A DNA stretch of 64,000 nt. It comes from Jannaschia sp. GRR-S6-38 (GTDB lineage Bacteria; Pseudomonadota; Alphaproteobacteria; Rhodobacterales; Rhodobacteraceae). Made by a program: the position numbers and the translations under genes. Under the pieces are notes generated by a model that was not told the DNA's origin, did no database searches, and worked only from the letters and a program-made list of their open reading frames with translations. Positions 35,694 to 44,792 of the stretch are shown in pieces. Where the stretch lies: assembly GCF_029853695.1 (NCBI RefSeq), contig NZ_CP122537.1:2563501-2627500 (forward strand), in the 5' to 3' direction. How positions within the stretch are numbered: position 1 is the stretch's first letter; each line of letters opens with the position of its first letter.

Positions 35694-36680
35694 TCAGCCC
35701 AGCGACAGCGTCGCGGCACTCTCGGGCAGTTCCTCGTCGAAGCAGCGCTGGTAGAACTCGGCGACGGTCTGGCGCTCCAGCTCGTCGCACTTGTTCAGGA
35801 AGGTCAGCCGGAAGGCATAGCCCACGTCGCGGAAGATCTCGGCGTTCTGCGCCCACGCGATTACCGTCCGGGGCGACATCACCGTCGACAGGTCCCCGTT
35901 CATGAAGGCCGTGCGCGTCAGGTCGGCCACGGTGACCATCCGGTTGACCGTCTGGCGGCCCTTCTCGGTATTGTAATGCGGCTGCTTGGCCAGGACGATC
36001 GCGGCCTCGGCATCGTGGCTGAGATAGTTCAGCGTCGCGACCATCGACCAGCGGTCCATCTGCGCCTGGTTGATCTGCTGGGTGCCGTGATAAAGACCCG
36101 TCGTGTCGCCCAGGCCCACCGTGTTCGCCGTCGCGAAGAGGCGGAAATAGGGATGCGGCGTCAGGATCTCGTTCTGGTCCATCAGCGTCAGCTTGCCGTC
36201 ATGCTCCAGCACGCGCTGGATCACGAACATCACGTCCGCGCGGCCGGCATCGTATTCGTCGAAGACGATGGCGACCGGATTGCGCAGGGCCCAGGGCAGG
36301 ATGCCTTCGTGGAACTCGGTGACCTGCACGCCGTCCTTGAGCTTGATGGCGTCCTTGCCGATCAGGTCGATCCGGCTGATGTGGCTGTCGAGGTTCACGC
36401 GCACGCAGGGCCAGTTCAGGCGGGCCGCGACCTGCTCGATATGGGTCGACTTGCCGGTGCCGTGATAGCCTTGGATCATCACCCGCCGGTTCCAGCCGAA
36501 GCCCGCCAGGATCGCCAGCGTCGTGTCGGGGTCGAACTTGTAGGTCGGATCGATCTCGGGCGTGCGCTCGCTCGGTTCCTCGAACCCCTTGACCGTCATG
36601 TCGGTGTCGATCCCGAAGGTCTCGCGGACCGAGATCTCGCGGGTGGGCTTCACGTCGATATCCATGCTTCCATCCGCCAT
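35694..36680 (-). CDS. cobS: Cobaltochelatase subunit CobS
   Basis: 328-aa AAA+ ATPase subunit of aerobic cobaltochelatase. It starts [20 protein letters not shown] at 36680. Walker A is GYHGTGKST near residues 85-93; Walker B is [36 protein letters not shown] and [13 protein letters not shown] are characteristic of CobS. It works with CobT as a hexameric ring. Upstream is a divergent ECF sigma gene; the 107-bp gap would hold both promoters. Length is standard. Confidence 0.96.
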   Translation of the reverse strand: MADGSMDIDVKPTREISVRETFGIDTDMTVKGFEEPSERTPEIDPTYKFDPDTTLAILAGFGWNRRVMIQGYHGTGKSTHIEQVAARLNWPCVRVNLDSHISRIDLIGKDAIKLKDGVQVTEFHEGILPWALRNPVAIVFDEYDAGRADVMFVIQRVLEHDGKLTLMDQNEILTPHPYFRLFATANTVGLGDTTGLYHGTQQINQAQMDRWSMVATLNYLSHDAEAAIVLAKQPHYNTEKGRQTVNRMVTVADLTRTAFMNGDLSTVMSPRTVIAWAQNAEIFRDVGYAFRLTFLNKCDELERQTVAEFYQRCFDEELPESAATLSLG

Positions 36681-36787
36681 GTTGTGAGCGTCTCCTTGCA
36701 GCCGTGCGTGGGCTTGCAACATAAGGGGCCGGGCCGCAAGGGAAAGGCAGGGCCGCTGCCGAAGCCCTGCGCAGGCGGGGGAGAAAC

Positions 36788-37342
36788 GTGGCGACACGCG
36801 ACCAGATCGAGCGCTGGCTGGCCTCCGCGGCGCTGGGCGACCGCGACGCTTTCGCCCCGCTCTATGCCGCGACCTCGGCGAAACTGTTCGGCCTCTGTCT
36901 GCGTGTCTTGGGCAATCGCGGGGAGGCCGAGGACGCGTTGCAGGACATCTACGTCAAGATCTGGAACGGCGCGGGCAGCTACCGCGCGAACGGACTCAGC
37001 CCGATCACCTGGATGGCAGCGGTCGCGCGCAATCACTGCATCGACCGGCTGCGCGCGCGGCGCCGGCGGGCCGAGGACGGCGCGATGCCCGAGGAGGACC
37101 GGCTCGCCGACACGGGCCCGGGACCCGAGGCGCGGGCGATCGCCCAGGGCGAGGCGCGCGCCGTCGCGGGCTGCCTCGGCGAGCTCGACCCGCGCCGGGC
37201 CGAGGCCGTGCGCCGTGCCTATCTGGAAGGCGAGACCTATGCCGAGCTGGCCGGGCGGTTCGACGTGCCGCTCAACACGATGCGGACCTGGCTGCGCCGG
37301 AGCCTGATCGCCCTGCGCGCCTGCCTGGAGCGCGGGACGTGA
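36788..37342 (+). CDS. ECF RNA polymerase sigma factor
   Basis: 184-aa group IV sigma factor with regions sigma2 (about 15-85: [40 protein letters not shown], and -10 recognition near [16 protein letters not shown]) and sigma4 (about 125-180: [40 protein letters not shown]). It begins at a GTG (36788) and overlaps the anti-sigma gene (GTGA). The three-gene set sigma, RskA-type anti-sigma and fasciclin is a recurring unit. The inducing stress is unknown; the partner suggests an envelope or oxidative signal. Confidence 0.93.
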   Translation: MATRDQIERWLASAALGDRDAFAPLYAATSAKLFGLCLRVLGNRGEAEDALQDIYVKIWNGAGSYRANGLSPITWMAAVARNHCIDRLRARRRRAEDGAMPEEDRLADTGPGPEARAIAQGEARAVAGCLGELDPRRAEAVRRAYLEGETYAELAGRFDVPLNTMRTWLRRSLIALRACLERGT

Positions 37343-38013
37343 GCGAGACGGGCCCCCCGACCCCCGAGGAGGACGACCGCGTCCTGGTCGGCGAGTACGT
37401 GCTGGGCCTCCTCTCGCCCGAAGCGGCGCGCGCGGTCGAGGACCGGCTGGCGCGCGAGCCGGCGCTGCGCGACTTGCACGCGGATTGGGAGGCGTCGCTG
37501 TCGCCGCTCCTTCGGGCCCGCCCGGTGGAGCCGCCGCCACGTCTCGAGGCGGCGATCGCCGCGCGGCTCTTCCCGGTGCGACGCCGGGCCGCGGTCGCGA
37601 AATGGCTCGCGCTCTTCGGCGTGCCCGTCGCCGCCTTCGTTCTGGCGCTGCTCGCGGTCCAGCCGCAGCTGCGCGCGCCCGCCCCGGCGCTCGATGCCGA
37701 GATGGCCACCGACGGCGAGGCCGAAGGCGCGGCGCTTCGATTTGCCGCGTCCGTCACCGGCGACACCCTGACGGTCGAGCGGCTGGCCGGCACGGCGCGC
37801 CCGGGCCGCGCGCTGGAGCTCTGGCTGATCGCGGGCGAGGCCGCGCCGGTCTCGCTGGGCCTCTTGCCGGAAACCGGACCGCTGACCGTGACGCTCGCCG
37901 CGCCGCCCGCGCCCGGCACGATCCTCGCCGTCTCCGACGAGCCGCCGGGTGGGTCCCCGACCGGGGCGCCGACCGGCGATGTCCTGGCCGCCGGGGCGCT
38001 CACGGAGACGTGA
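37339..38013 (+). CDS. RskA-type anti-sigma factor
   Basis: 224-aa membrane-anchored anti-sigma factor. The N-terminal cytosolic domain (LVGEYVLGLLSPEAARAVED, a helical zinc-less ASD) binds sigma. One membrane helix is at about 90-108 (WLALFGVPVAAFVLALLAV). The periplasmic part has the RskA C-terminal signature: RALELWLIAGEAAPVSLGLL and TILAVSDEPPGGSPTGAPTG. It starts at the GTG at 37339 inside the sigma gene's last codons. It should hold the sigma factor inactive until the periplasmic domain senses stress and is cleaved. Confidence 0.9.
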   Translation: MSETGPPTPEEDDRVLVGEYVLGLLSPEAARAVEDRLAREPALRDLHADWEASLSPLLRARPVEPPPRLEAAIAARLFPVRRRAAVAKWLALFGVPVAAFVLALLAVQPQLRAPAPALDAEMATDGEAEGAALRFAASVTGDTLTVERLAGTARPGRALELWLIAGEAAPVSLGLLPETGPLTVTLAAPPAPGTILAVSDEPPGGSPTGAPTGDVLAAGALTET

Positions 38014-38108
38014 GGCCGCGCGCCCGGGCGGCCTGAAACTCCGCCCTCCAAGCGTCGTGTCTTCGCGGTGATCGGGCCGGTCGGGTCCGCAACGCCCAAG
38101 GGAGATCC

Positions 38109-38669
38109 ATGATGAAGACGCGTATCGCGGCCGCCCTCGCCGCCCTGGCAATGCTGTCCGCCCAAGCCGGTTCCGCGCAGGAGGCGCTGCCCATCGTCGG
38201 GGGCGCGCCAATGTCGCCCGAGAAGACCATCGTCGGAAACGCCGTCAACTCGGCGGATCACGAGGTCCTGGTCGCCGCGGTCGAGGCTGCGGGCTTGGTC
38301 CCCACGCTGTCCTCGCGCGGGCCGTACACCGTCTTCGCGCCGACCGACGCCGCCTTCGGGCGGATCAGCGATGCGAGCCTCGCCGCGCTGATGCGCCCCG
38401 AGAACCGCGGCCAGCTCGGGCGCGTGCTGACCTGCCATGTCGTGGCCGCGGACGTGATGACGCAAGCCATGACGCGCCTGATCGCGGCCGGCGGCGGGCA
38501 GGCCCGGCTTTCGACGATGGGCGGTTGCGAGCTGCGCGCCGAGATCGGCGCCGACGGGCTCGTCCTGACCGACGAGAATGGCCGCGCGGGCCGGATCACC
38601 ATCGCCGATGTGCGCCAACTCAACGGCGTGATCCACGTCATCGACCGCGTGATGCTGCCGGCGTCCTGA
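38109..38669 (+). CDS. Exported fasciclin (FAS1) domain protein
   Basis: 186-aa protein with a signal peptide (MMKTRIAAALAALAMLSAQA, cleavage near SAQA) and one FAS1 domain: VAAVEAAGLVPTLSSRGPYT, TVFAPTDAAFGRI, LGRVLTCHVVAADVMTQAM and NGVIHVIDRVMLP. FAS1 domains mediate adhesion or matrix binding. The region before the domain (VGGAPMSPEKTIVGNAVNSA) is usual. The start has GGGAGATCC upstream. It is the likely target gene of the ECF sigma factor upstream. A strong hairpin 79 bp after the stop ends the unit. Confidence 0.92.
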   Translation: MMKTRIAAALAALAMLSAQAGSAQEALPIVGGAPMSPEKTIVGNAVNSADHEVLVAAVEAAGLVPTLSSRGPYTVFAPTDAAFGRISDASLAALMRPENRGQLGRVLTCHVVAADVMTQAMTRLIAAGGGQARLSTMGGCELRAEIGADGLVLTDENGRAGRITIADVRQLNGVIHVIDRVMLPAS

Positions 38670-38747
38670 CCGAACCCGGCGTCGGCCGCCCCCGGGCGGC
38701 GACCGGCGGGCGTCGGTCCGGCTCCAGACCCGATCGGCGTCCGATTG

Positions 38748-38780
38748 CGCCCCCTCCGCCCTGTCCGGAGGGGGCGTTCT
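38748..38780 (+). terminator. Rho-independent-like terminator after fasciclin gene
   Basis: A perfect 11-bp stem, CGCCCCCTCCG (38748-38758) with CGGAGGGGGCG (38766-38776), has a 7-base loop and is followed by TTCT. The T-run is short. It falls between the fasciclin stop and the DUF2235 start at 38815. Confidence 0.7.
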
Positions 38781-38814
38781 CATGCGGCCCGTCCCGTGCC
38801 ATGCTCGCGCGGAT

Positions 38815-40002
38815 ATGAAACGCATCGTCATCCTCTGCGACGGCACGTGGAACCATGCCGCCTCCGACCATCCGACCAACGTGGTGCGGTTGGCGGCAGC
38901 GCTGAGGCCGGTCGATTCCGACGACGTGCCCCAGGTGCCGGTCTACGTGCCGGGCGTGGGGTCGGGCCGGCGCGGGGTGACGGCGATGGGCCGCCGGGTC
39001 GACCGGCTTCTGGGCGGCGCGCTGGGGTTGGGCCTGATGGCGAATGTCGTCGAGGCCTATACCGACCTCGTCTTCCTCTACGAGCCCGGCGACGAGATCT
39101 TCGTCTTCGGCTTCTCGCGCGGCGCCTACACGGCCCGGTCGCTGGTCGGCATGATCCGGGCGACGGGCCTTCTGAGCCGATCGTCGCTGGACCTGCTCCC
39201 GCGGGTGATCGCGCGCTACCGCTCGCGCGAGCCCGACACCCATCCGCGCACGCCGGCGAGCCGCGACTTCCGGCTGGAGGTCTCGCCCTACGTCATGACG
39301 CATCCCAAAGACGCCGAGATCTACGAGGCCGCCGCCCGCGCCGCCGGGCGGTCCATGCCGCATCTGCTGCGGATCGCCTATCTCGGAGTCTGGGACACGG
39401 TGGGCGCGCTGGGCATCCCGTCGCGCTTCGCCATCGGGCGGTTGCTCAACCGCCGCCACGCCTTCCACGACGCGACGCTCAGCTCGATGGTCCGCGCCGC
39501 CCGCCACGCGGTCGCGCTGGACGAGCGGCGGCGCGAATACGAGCCGACGCTTTGGGCGAACCTGCAGACGCGCAACGCGGGCCACGACCCCGCCGATCCG
39601 CCCTATCGCGAGACGCATTTCCTGGGGGATCACGGCGGCGTCGGCGGCGGCGGGCCGATCGAGGCGACCAGCGCCATCGCGCTGGACTGGATCATGGACG
39701 GCGCGGCCGCGCAGGGGCTGGCCTTCGACCCTGGCGCGCAGGCGCGGATCGAGGCCGTGCGCGACCCGCTCGGCCCGCTCACCAACAGCCCCGAACCCAA
39801 GGGCGGCCTTGGCGCCGCAATCCTGCGGGCGCTGGGCCGCGACCGGCCGGGGCCTGCCGAGATCGACCAGCTGCATCCCACGGTGAAGGAGCGGTGGGCC
39901 TTCGCCCACGAGGAGTGGACGTCCTACCGGCCCGGCAGCCTCGCGCATCTGGAGACCGATCTCGCGGCCTGGCGCGACGCGCAGGCGGGGGACGTCACTT
40001 GA
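38815..40002 (+). CDS. DUF2235 alpha/beta-hydrolase-like protein
   Basis: 395-aa protein with the DUF2235 start KRIVILCDGTWNHA at residues 2-15, THE family motif FVFGFSRGAYTARSLVGMIR near 95-115 carrying a nucleophile Ser in GFSRG, and YLGVWDTVGALGIPSRF near 190. Members include phospholipase effectors of type VI secretion and stand-alone cytosolic hydrolases; no T6SS gene is nearby. No signal peptide. The start at 38815 lacks a strong Shine-Dalgarno; upstream ATGs in the frame (38782) have no coding support. The last 8 nt overlap the convergent J-domain gene. Confidence 0.88.
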   Translation: MKRIVILCDGTWNHAASDHPTNVVRLAAALRPVDSDDVPQVPVYVPGVGSGRRGVTAMGRRVDRLLGGALGLGLMANVVEAYTDLVFLYEPGDEIFVFGFSRGAYTARSLVGMIRATGLLSRSSLDLLPRVIARYRSREPDTHPRTPASRDFRLEVSPYVMTHPKDAEIYEAAARAAGRSMPHLLRIAYLGVWDTVGALGIPSRFAIGRLLNRRHAFHDATLSSMVRAARHAVALDERRREYEPTLWANLQTRNAGHDPADPPYRETHFLGDHGGVGGGGPIEATSAIALDWIMDGAAAQGLAFDPGAQARIEAVRDPLGPLTNSPEPKGGLGAAILRALGRDRPGPAEIDQLHPTVKERWAFAHEEWTSYRPGSLAHLETDLAAWRDAQAGDVT

Positions 40003-40603
40003 AGTTGCGGCTGTCCTTGAGCTGATCCCAGGCCCAGACGACCTCGGCCAGCTGCTCCTCCTGGCTGCGGTCGCCGCCGTTCATGTCCGGGTGCAGCACC
40101 TTGATCAGCCCCTTGTAGGCCTTCCGGATCTCGACCTTGGTCCAGTCGTCCTTGCCCTCGAGGATATCGAGCGCCTTGCGCTCGGTGGGCGGAAGGCGGC
40201 GTCCGGCGCTGCGTCCGGGATTCCGCGTGGCGTTGCCGCCCAGGACCTGATGTGCGTCCTCGATGCCGAGGCGCGCCCAGGCGCGTTCCTCGACGGTCTT
40301 GCGGAAGGGACGGGTCTTCTGGTCGCGGGCTTCCTGCGCCGCGATCTCGGCCTCGGTCGCGCCGTCGAAGAACGACCACTTGGCGTTGTATTCGCGCACG
40401 TGCTCCTTGCAGAACCAGTAATAGTCTTCGGTCGTGTCGCGCGACTTCGGCGCGCGGTACTTGCCGCCTTCCTCGCACCCGTCGTGATCGCACACGCGCG
40501 TGGAGGTCTCGACCGCGCCCGACATCCCGCGCCGCCCGCGGGGATTGCGCTTCTTGGCGGTGGAGACGCGCATGTCGAAGTTGAATGGATCGTTCTTGCT
40601 CAT
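39995..40603 (-). CDS. J-domain protein with N-terminal cysteine module
   Basis: 202-aa protein. The C-terminal ~60 residues are a J domain (KVEIRKAYKGLIKVLHPDMN with the HPD tripeptide, then LAEVVWAWDQLK). The N-terminal half has a conserved CDHDGCEEGGKYRAPKSRD and DYYWFCKEHVREYNAKW, whose three Cys plus His could bind a metal. It should stimulate a DnaK-type ATPase. It starts at ATG 40603 and is divergent from bolA with 79 bp between. I recall a bolA, J-domain, cobS order in related genomes; here four genes separate it from cobS. Confidence 0.92.
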   Translation of the reverse strand: MSKNDPFNFDMRVSTAKKRNPRGRRGMSGAVETSTRVCDHDGCEEGGKYRAPKSRDTTEDYYWFCKEHVREYNAKWSFFDGATEAEIAAQEARDQKTRPFRKTVEERAWARLGIEDAHQVLGGNATRNPGRSAGRRLPPTERKALDILEGKDDWTKVEIRKAYKGLIKVLHPDMNGGDRSQEEQLAEVVWAWDQLKDSRNFK

Positions 40604-40682
40604 CAAACGCCCCCTTCCGGCCTGAGGCGGCAGAGTTTAGTCATTGCGCAGCCGGATGAAAGACCTTGACGGGGGAAAAGCG

Positions 40683-40943
40683 ATGACGATGGAAGCCACC
40701 ATCCGGGAGCGGCTGGAAACCGCGTTCCAGCCCAGCCGTCTGGACGTCCGAAACGAGAGCCATCGCCATGCCGGACATGCGGGCGATGACGGCTCCGGCG
40801 AAAGCCACTGGCATGTCGTGATCGTCTCGCAAGCCTTTGCCGGGCAAGGCCGCGTCGCCCGCCACCGCATGGTGCATGCCGCGCTGGGCGAGGTGATGGG
40901 CCGCATCCACGCCCTGTCGATGGAGCTGTCGGAAGGCGACTGA
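40683..40943 (+). CDS. bolA: BolA family protein
   Basis: 86-aa BolA-fold protein. Motifs are ATIRERLETAFQPSRLDVRN, NESHRHAGHAGDDGSGESHW (His-rich loop) and VVIVSQAFAGQGRVARHRMV. BolA proteins pair with monothiol glutaredoxins and coordinate Fe-S clusters. Two close ATGs (40683 and 40689) are possible starts; GGGGGAAAAG lies upstream. It is transcribed away from the J-domain gene. Confidence 0.94.
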   Translation: MTMEATIRERLETAFQPSRLDVRNESHRHAGHAGDDGSGESHWHVVIVSQAFAGQGRVARHRMVHAALGEVMGRIHALSMELSEGD

Positions 40944-40982
40944 CGCGCCGGGCGCGCCGCGTCACTCCGCCGCGCGGGGCCG

Positions 40983-41894
40983 TCAGGTCAGAAGCCGCTG
41001 ATCCCCGTTCGAAAGGCGCTGGCGCGTCGCAAGCGTCGCCGCGTCCGCCCCGTCCAGCGTCGCGGCGAGGTCCTTGAGGAAGCCCGGATTGTCGAACCAC
41101 CAGGAATGCGACAGCAGCATGTTCTCGAAATCGCTGCCGGCGGTGCCCTTGGCGTCGCGGCGGAACTGGGCCTGGCAGCTCACGTCCCAATGGCTGGGAT
41201 AGCGCGGCCCGATCATGCCCAGCCGACCCGAGCGCCGGCGCCCGCCATTGATGATCCGGCCGGGCACGGCGAGCACCTCGTCGAGCGGGTTGTAGTAATG
41301 CGTGAAGCGAAGCGCGCGGTTGTTGAGCAGGAGCGTCCCGACCGCGCCCTTTCGCATCAGGTTGTGATCCACGTCGCAGGCGGTGAAGGCGACCTCGCGC
41401 AGCCAGCGCCGCGACCCGGTCCCGTCCCCGAACTGCGCCAGCGCCTTCAGCGTGACGTAGCAGCCCATGGAATGCGCCATCAGGTGCAGTCGGGGCCGCG
41501 GCGTGCGGGCCAGAAGCGGCCAGATGCCGTCCTCGACCAGGTAGCGGGCGATGGCCTTGGCCATGGTCCGGTCGCTCGAATAGCTCAAGGGTTTGCCGAG
41601 GCTCGGCCAGTCGTAGCCCACCACCGCGCCGCGGAAGCCCTCGGCACGCAGTCCCGCCTCGATGCGGGCGAGCCGCCGGAAGAGGCCCGACTGGGTGGTG
41701 TTGTAGCCGTGGATGTAGAGCAGGATCGTGCCGTCACCGGATTCGGCATCGATCGCGCTGTGCCACTGCGCCTCGCTCAGCTGCTTCAATCGCCAGGCAT
41801 TGCCCGCCCGGCGAGGCGCGCCATAGCGGGTCAGCGAGGCGGCGTTGTCGGTGAACTTGCCCCGGTGGAGCGCGCGGCGCGTGAAAATCAGCAT
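40983..41894 (-). CDS. Alpha/beta hydrolase, DUF900-like
   Basis: 303-aa hydrolase-fold protein. Signals are ILLYIHGYNTTQSGLFRRLA near 60-80, AVVGYDWPSLGKPLSYSSDR near 92-110 and the nucleophile elbow LHLMAHSMGCYVTLKALAQF near 140-158. A later HSWWFDNPGFLKDLAATLDG may hold the catalytic His. No signal peptide. It resembles DUF900 proteins seen as uncharacterised esterases. The C-terminal 25 residues are Ala-rich and basic. It is alone on its strand between bolA and gatB. Confidence 0.8.
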   Translation of the reverse strand: MLIFTRRALHRGKFTDNAASLTRYGAPRRAGNAWRLKQLSEAQWHSAIDAESGDGTILLYIHGYNTTQSGLFRRLARIEAGLRAEGFRGAVVGYDWPSLGKPLSYSSDRTMAKAIARYLVEDGIWPLLARTPRPRLHLMAHSMGCYVTLKALAQFGDGTGSRRWLREVAFTACDVDHNLMRKGAVGTLLLNNRALRFTHYYNPLDEVLAVPGRIINGGRRRSGRLGMIGPRYPSHWDVSCQAQFRRDAKGTAGSDFENMLLSHSWWFDNPGFLKDLAATLDGADAATLATRQRLSNGDQRLLT

Positions 41895-41998
41895 GGTCGG
41901 ATCCCGGCTCGGGCGTGGCCAGAGGATACCGTGATCCGACTTCGCGACCTAGCCCGGCGTCGATCCGGACCCGGTGTCCGGGCGAACCGCCTTGCCCG

Positions 41999-43513
41999 TC
42001 AGAGACCCAGCTTGGCCGTCACGATCTCGTTCACCGCCTTCGGATTGGCCTTGCCGCCCGTCGCCTTCATCACCTGGCCCACGAACCAGCCGGCGAGCTT
42101 CGGGTTGGCCTGCGCCTTCTCGACCTGCGCGGGATTGGCGGCGATGATCTCGTCCACGGCCGCCTCGATAGCACCGGTGTCGGTGACCTGCTTCATGCCG
42201 CGGGACGCGACGATCTCGGCGGGGTCGCCGCCCTCGACATAGACGATCTCGAACAGGTCCTTGGCGATCTTGCCCGAGATGTCGCCCGTCTCGATCAGCC
42301 TGATGATCGCGCCCAGCTGTTCGGGCGAAACGGGCGAGGCCTCGATATCCGTCTCGTTCTTCTTCAGCCGGCCGAACAGGTCGTTGATGACCCAGTTCGC
42401 GCTGGCCTTGCCGTTGCCCGAGGCGGCGACGACCCGCTCGAAGAACGCGGCCGAGGTCGTGTCCGCGGTCAGCACCGAGGCGTCGTAATCCGACAGGCCG
42501 AACTCGCCGATGAACCGCGCCTTCTTGGCGTCGGGCAATTCGGGCAGATGGGCGGCGATATCGTCGATCCAGGCCTGCTCGATCTCCAGCGGCAGAAGGT
42601 CGGGATCGGGGAAATAGCGGTAGTCATGCGCCTCCTCCTTGGAGCGCATCGACCGCGTCTCGCCCTTGTCGGGATCATAGAGGCGCGTCTCCTGCGTGAC
42701 GCTCGCGCCGCGCTCCAGCAGTACGATCTGGCGGCGGGCCTCGTAGTCGATGGCCGCCTGGATGAAGCGCAGCGAGTTCATGTTCTTGATCTCGCAGCGC
42801 GTGCCCAGATGCGCAAAATCCTGCGTCTCCTGATATTTCTCGTAGGCGCCGGGCCGGCAGACCGAGACGTTGACATCCGCCCGCAGGCTTCCGTTCTGCA
42901 TGTTGCCGTCGCAGGTGCCGAGATAGCGCATGATCTGGCGCAGCTTGGTGACGTAGGCGGCGGCCTCCTCGGGGCCGCGGATGTCGGGGCGACTGACGAT
43001 CTCCATCAGCGCGACGCCGGTGCGGTTGAGATCCACGAAGGACATGGACGGATCCATGTCGTGGATCGACTTGCCCGCGTCCTGTTCCAGATGGATGCGC
43101 TCGATCCGCACGACCCGCGCGGTGCCGTCGCCCATCTCGACCAGCACTTCGCCCTCGCCCACGATCGGGTGGTAGAGCTGGCTGATCTGGTAGCCCTGCG
43201 GCAGGTCCGGATAGAAGTAGTTCTTCCGGTCGAAGGCCGACATCAGGTTGATCTCGGCCTTCAGGCCCAGCCCCGTGCGCACTGCCTGCGCGATGCAGAA
43301 TTCGTTGATGACGGGCAGCATGCCGGGCATGCCGGCATCGACGAAGGCTACGTTGGAATTGGGCTCGGCCCCGAACCGGGTCGAGGCGCCCGAGAACAGC
43401 TTCGCGTTGGACGAGACCTGGGCATGGACCTCCATCCCGATGACCAGTTCCCAGTCATCCGTCTCGCCCGCGATCACCTTGGGCTTGGGGGTCTCGTAAG
43501 TCAGGTCGAGCAT
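41999..43513 (-). CDS. gatB: Aspartyl/glutamyl-tRNA amidotransferase subunit B
   Basis: 504-aa kinase-like subunit of the GatCAB transamidase that converts Glu-tRNA(Gln) to Gln-tRNA(Gln). Recognisable are [20 protein letters not shown] near 28-47, [55 protein letters not shown] and the C-terminal YqeY-like tail ([20 protein letters not shown]). Start ATG 43513 follows GGAGG. gatA and gatC are not adjacent. The 276-bp gap to the divergent transglycosylase is the shared promoter region. Confidence 0.97.
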   Translation of the reverse strand: MLDLTYETPKPKVIAGETDDWELVIGMEVHAQVSSNAKLFSGASTRFGAEPNSNVAFVDAGMPGMLPVINEFCIAQAVRTGLGLKAEINLMSAFDRKNYFYPDLPQGYQISQLYHPIVGEGEVLVEMGDGTARVVRIERIHLEQDAGKSIHDMDPSMSFVDLNRTGVALMEIVSRPDIRGPEEAAAYVTKLRQIMRYLGTCDGNMQNGSLRADVNVSVCRPGAYEKYQETQDFAHLGTRCEIKNMNSLRFIQAAIDYEARRQIVLLERGASVTQETRLYDPDKGETRSMRSKEEAHDYRYFPDPDLLPLEIEQAWIDDIAAHLPELPDAKKARFIGEFGLSDYDASVLTADTTSAAFFERVVAASGNGKASANWVINDLFGRLKKNETDIEASPVSPEQLGAIIRLIETGDISGKIAKDLFEIVYVEGGDPAEIVASRGMKQVTDTGAIEAAVDEIIAANPAQVEKAQANPKLAGWFVGQVMKATGGKANPKAVNEIVTAKLGL

Positions 43514-43789
43514 GGCGGCCTCCGGGCTGGACGGGGCGGGTTTACGGCGCGCGCCATGCGGGGGCAAGCGGCGCGGCGGGCGGCGCCGCGGCGCCGGTTT
43601 CGGGTGCGACGGGGCCCGGGCGTTTGGCGAAAACCGCTAGATCTGCTAGCCCGATCGCGCGCCGGATCACCCGGACTGCGGGCCGGGACGACCGGTCGGG
43701 TCCCGGCGCTACCACTGCTAGTTGCCCGGACGGTCGGGAAACCTAGCTCTGGGCTGCGAGAGACGATGCGGGTGATCCGCGGGGGTGAG

Positions 43790-44674
43790 ATGGGACTTGC
43801 GAATCGATTGACGGGCGGGGTCCGCGCGCTGGCCACGGCTGCGCTGGTCTGCACGGCTTCGGCCGCGCTGGCCGAGGAGCGGCCCGCCGTGCGCGCGCTG
43901 ACGACCGTCGGCAGCACCATGGGTTATGCGGCCACGCCGGAGCTGCCGCCCGTTTCGGATTACGCGCCCGCGCTTTCGGCCCGGCCCGGGCTTCGGCCGC
44001 GCGTCATCGTCGAGGAACTGCCCGACCTGCGCTGGGACCATGTCCGCGGCTCGGAGCAATGGACCCGCGCCGCGATGCGCGCCCTCGACAGTCATGGCCG
44101 GCGTCTGATCGACACCGTGCCTCGCGACATCGAGACCTGGTGCCCCGCCTATCCCGAAGCCGACCGCTGGGGGCGCAAGGCGTTCTGGGCGGGGCTTCTG
44201 TCGACGCTGGCCAAGCACGAAAGCACCTGGCGGCCGACCGCCGTCGGCGGCGGCGGGCTCTGGTACGGTCTGGTCCAGATCCTGCCCGCGACCGCGCGCG
44301 GATACGGCTGCCGCGCGCGGTCGGGCGAGGCGCTGAAGGATGGCGCGCTCAACATGTCCTGCGCCGTCCGCATCATGAACCGCACCGTCCCGCGCGACGG
44401 CGTCGTCAGCCAGGGCATGCGGGGCGTGGCCGCCGATTGGGGCCCGTTCCATTCGCGCAACAAGCGCGAGGACATGCGCGCCTGGCTCTCGCGCCAGCCA
44501 TTTTGCAACGGGCTGCACAAATCCGCGCGCCCGCTCGAGCGCCCCGACTGGCTGGGCGAGCCCGCCGGCGAGGCCGAGCTGATCCCGCTCTTCGTCGCCT
44601 GGGAGCTGGACAAGCAGATCCTGCCGCTCCTCGACGCCTTCGCTGAACGCGCGACCCCCGGAAGCGAAAGCTGA
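43790..44674 (+). CDS. Secreted lytic transglycosylase (SLT domain)
   Basis: 294-aa protein with signal peptide ending ALVCTASAALA. The lysozyme-like catalytic core is around residues 130-240: LSTLAKHESTWRPTAVGGGG has the catalytic Glu, followed by LWYGLVQILPATARGYGCRA and CAVRIMNRTVPRDG. It cleaves peptidoglycan glycan strands to 1,6-anhydro ends. I chose ATG 43790; ATG 43766 (MRVIRGGEM) is in frame and possible. It precedes an acyltransferase gene by 118 bp on the same strand. Confidence 0.87.
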   Translation: MGLANRLTGGVRALATAALVCTASAALAEERPAVRALTTVGSTMGYAATPELPPVSDYAPALSARPGLRPRVIVEELPDLRWDHVRGSEQWTRAAMRALDSHGRRLIDTVPRDIETWCPAYPEADRWGRKAFWAGLLSTLAKHESTWRPTAVGGGGLWYGLVQILPATARGYGCRARSGEALKDGALNMSCAVRIMNRTVPRDGVVSQGMRGVAADWGPFHSRNKREDMRAWLSRQPFCNGLHKSARPLERPDWLGEPAGEAELIPLFVAWELDKQILPLLDAFAERATPGSES

Positions 44675-44792
44675 CCGCAGCCGCGACCGATGGGCCACAC
44701 ACGCCCGACGCTGCCGCGCGCGCACTAGACAGCATGGGCGGCGTGGTGCCAGACGAAACCTTCTGGGGGGGTGAACCGGAAGGGGCATCCCG

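Noticed and set aside
38815..40002. DUF2235 protein as a type VI secretion effector
   Set aside because: No VgrG, Hcp, PAAR or adaptor gene lies nearby, and many DUF2235 proteins are stand-alone.
41915..44674. Single open frame of over 900 codons through gatB and the transglycosylase
   Set aside because: The first two-thirds are antisense to gatB and have no protein-like character; only the end, from about 43766, is a real gene.
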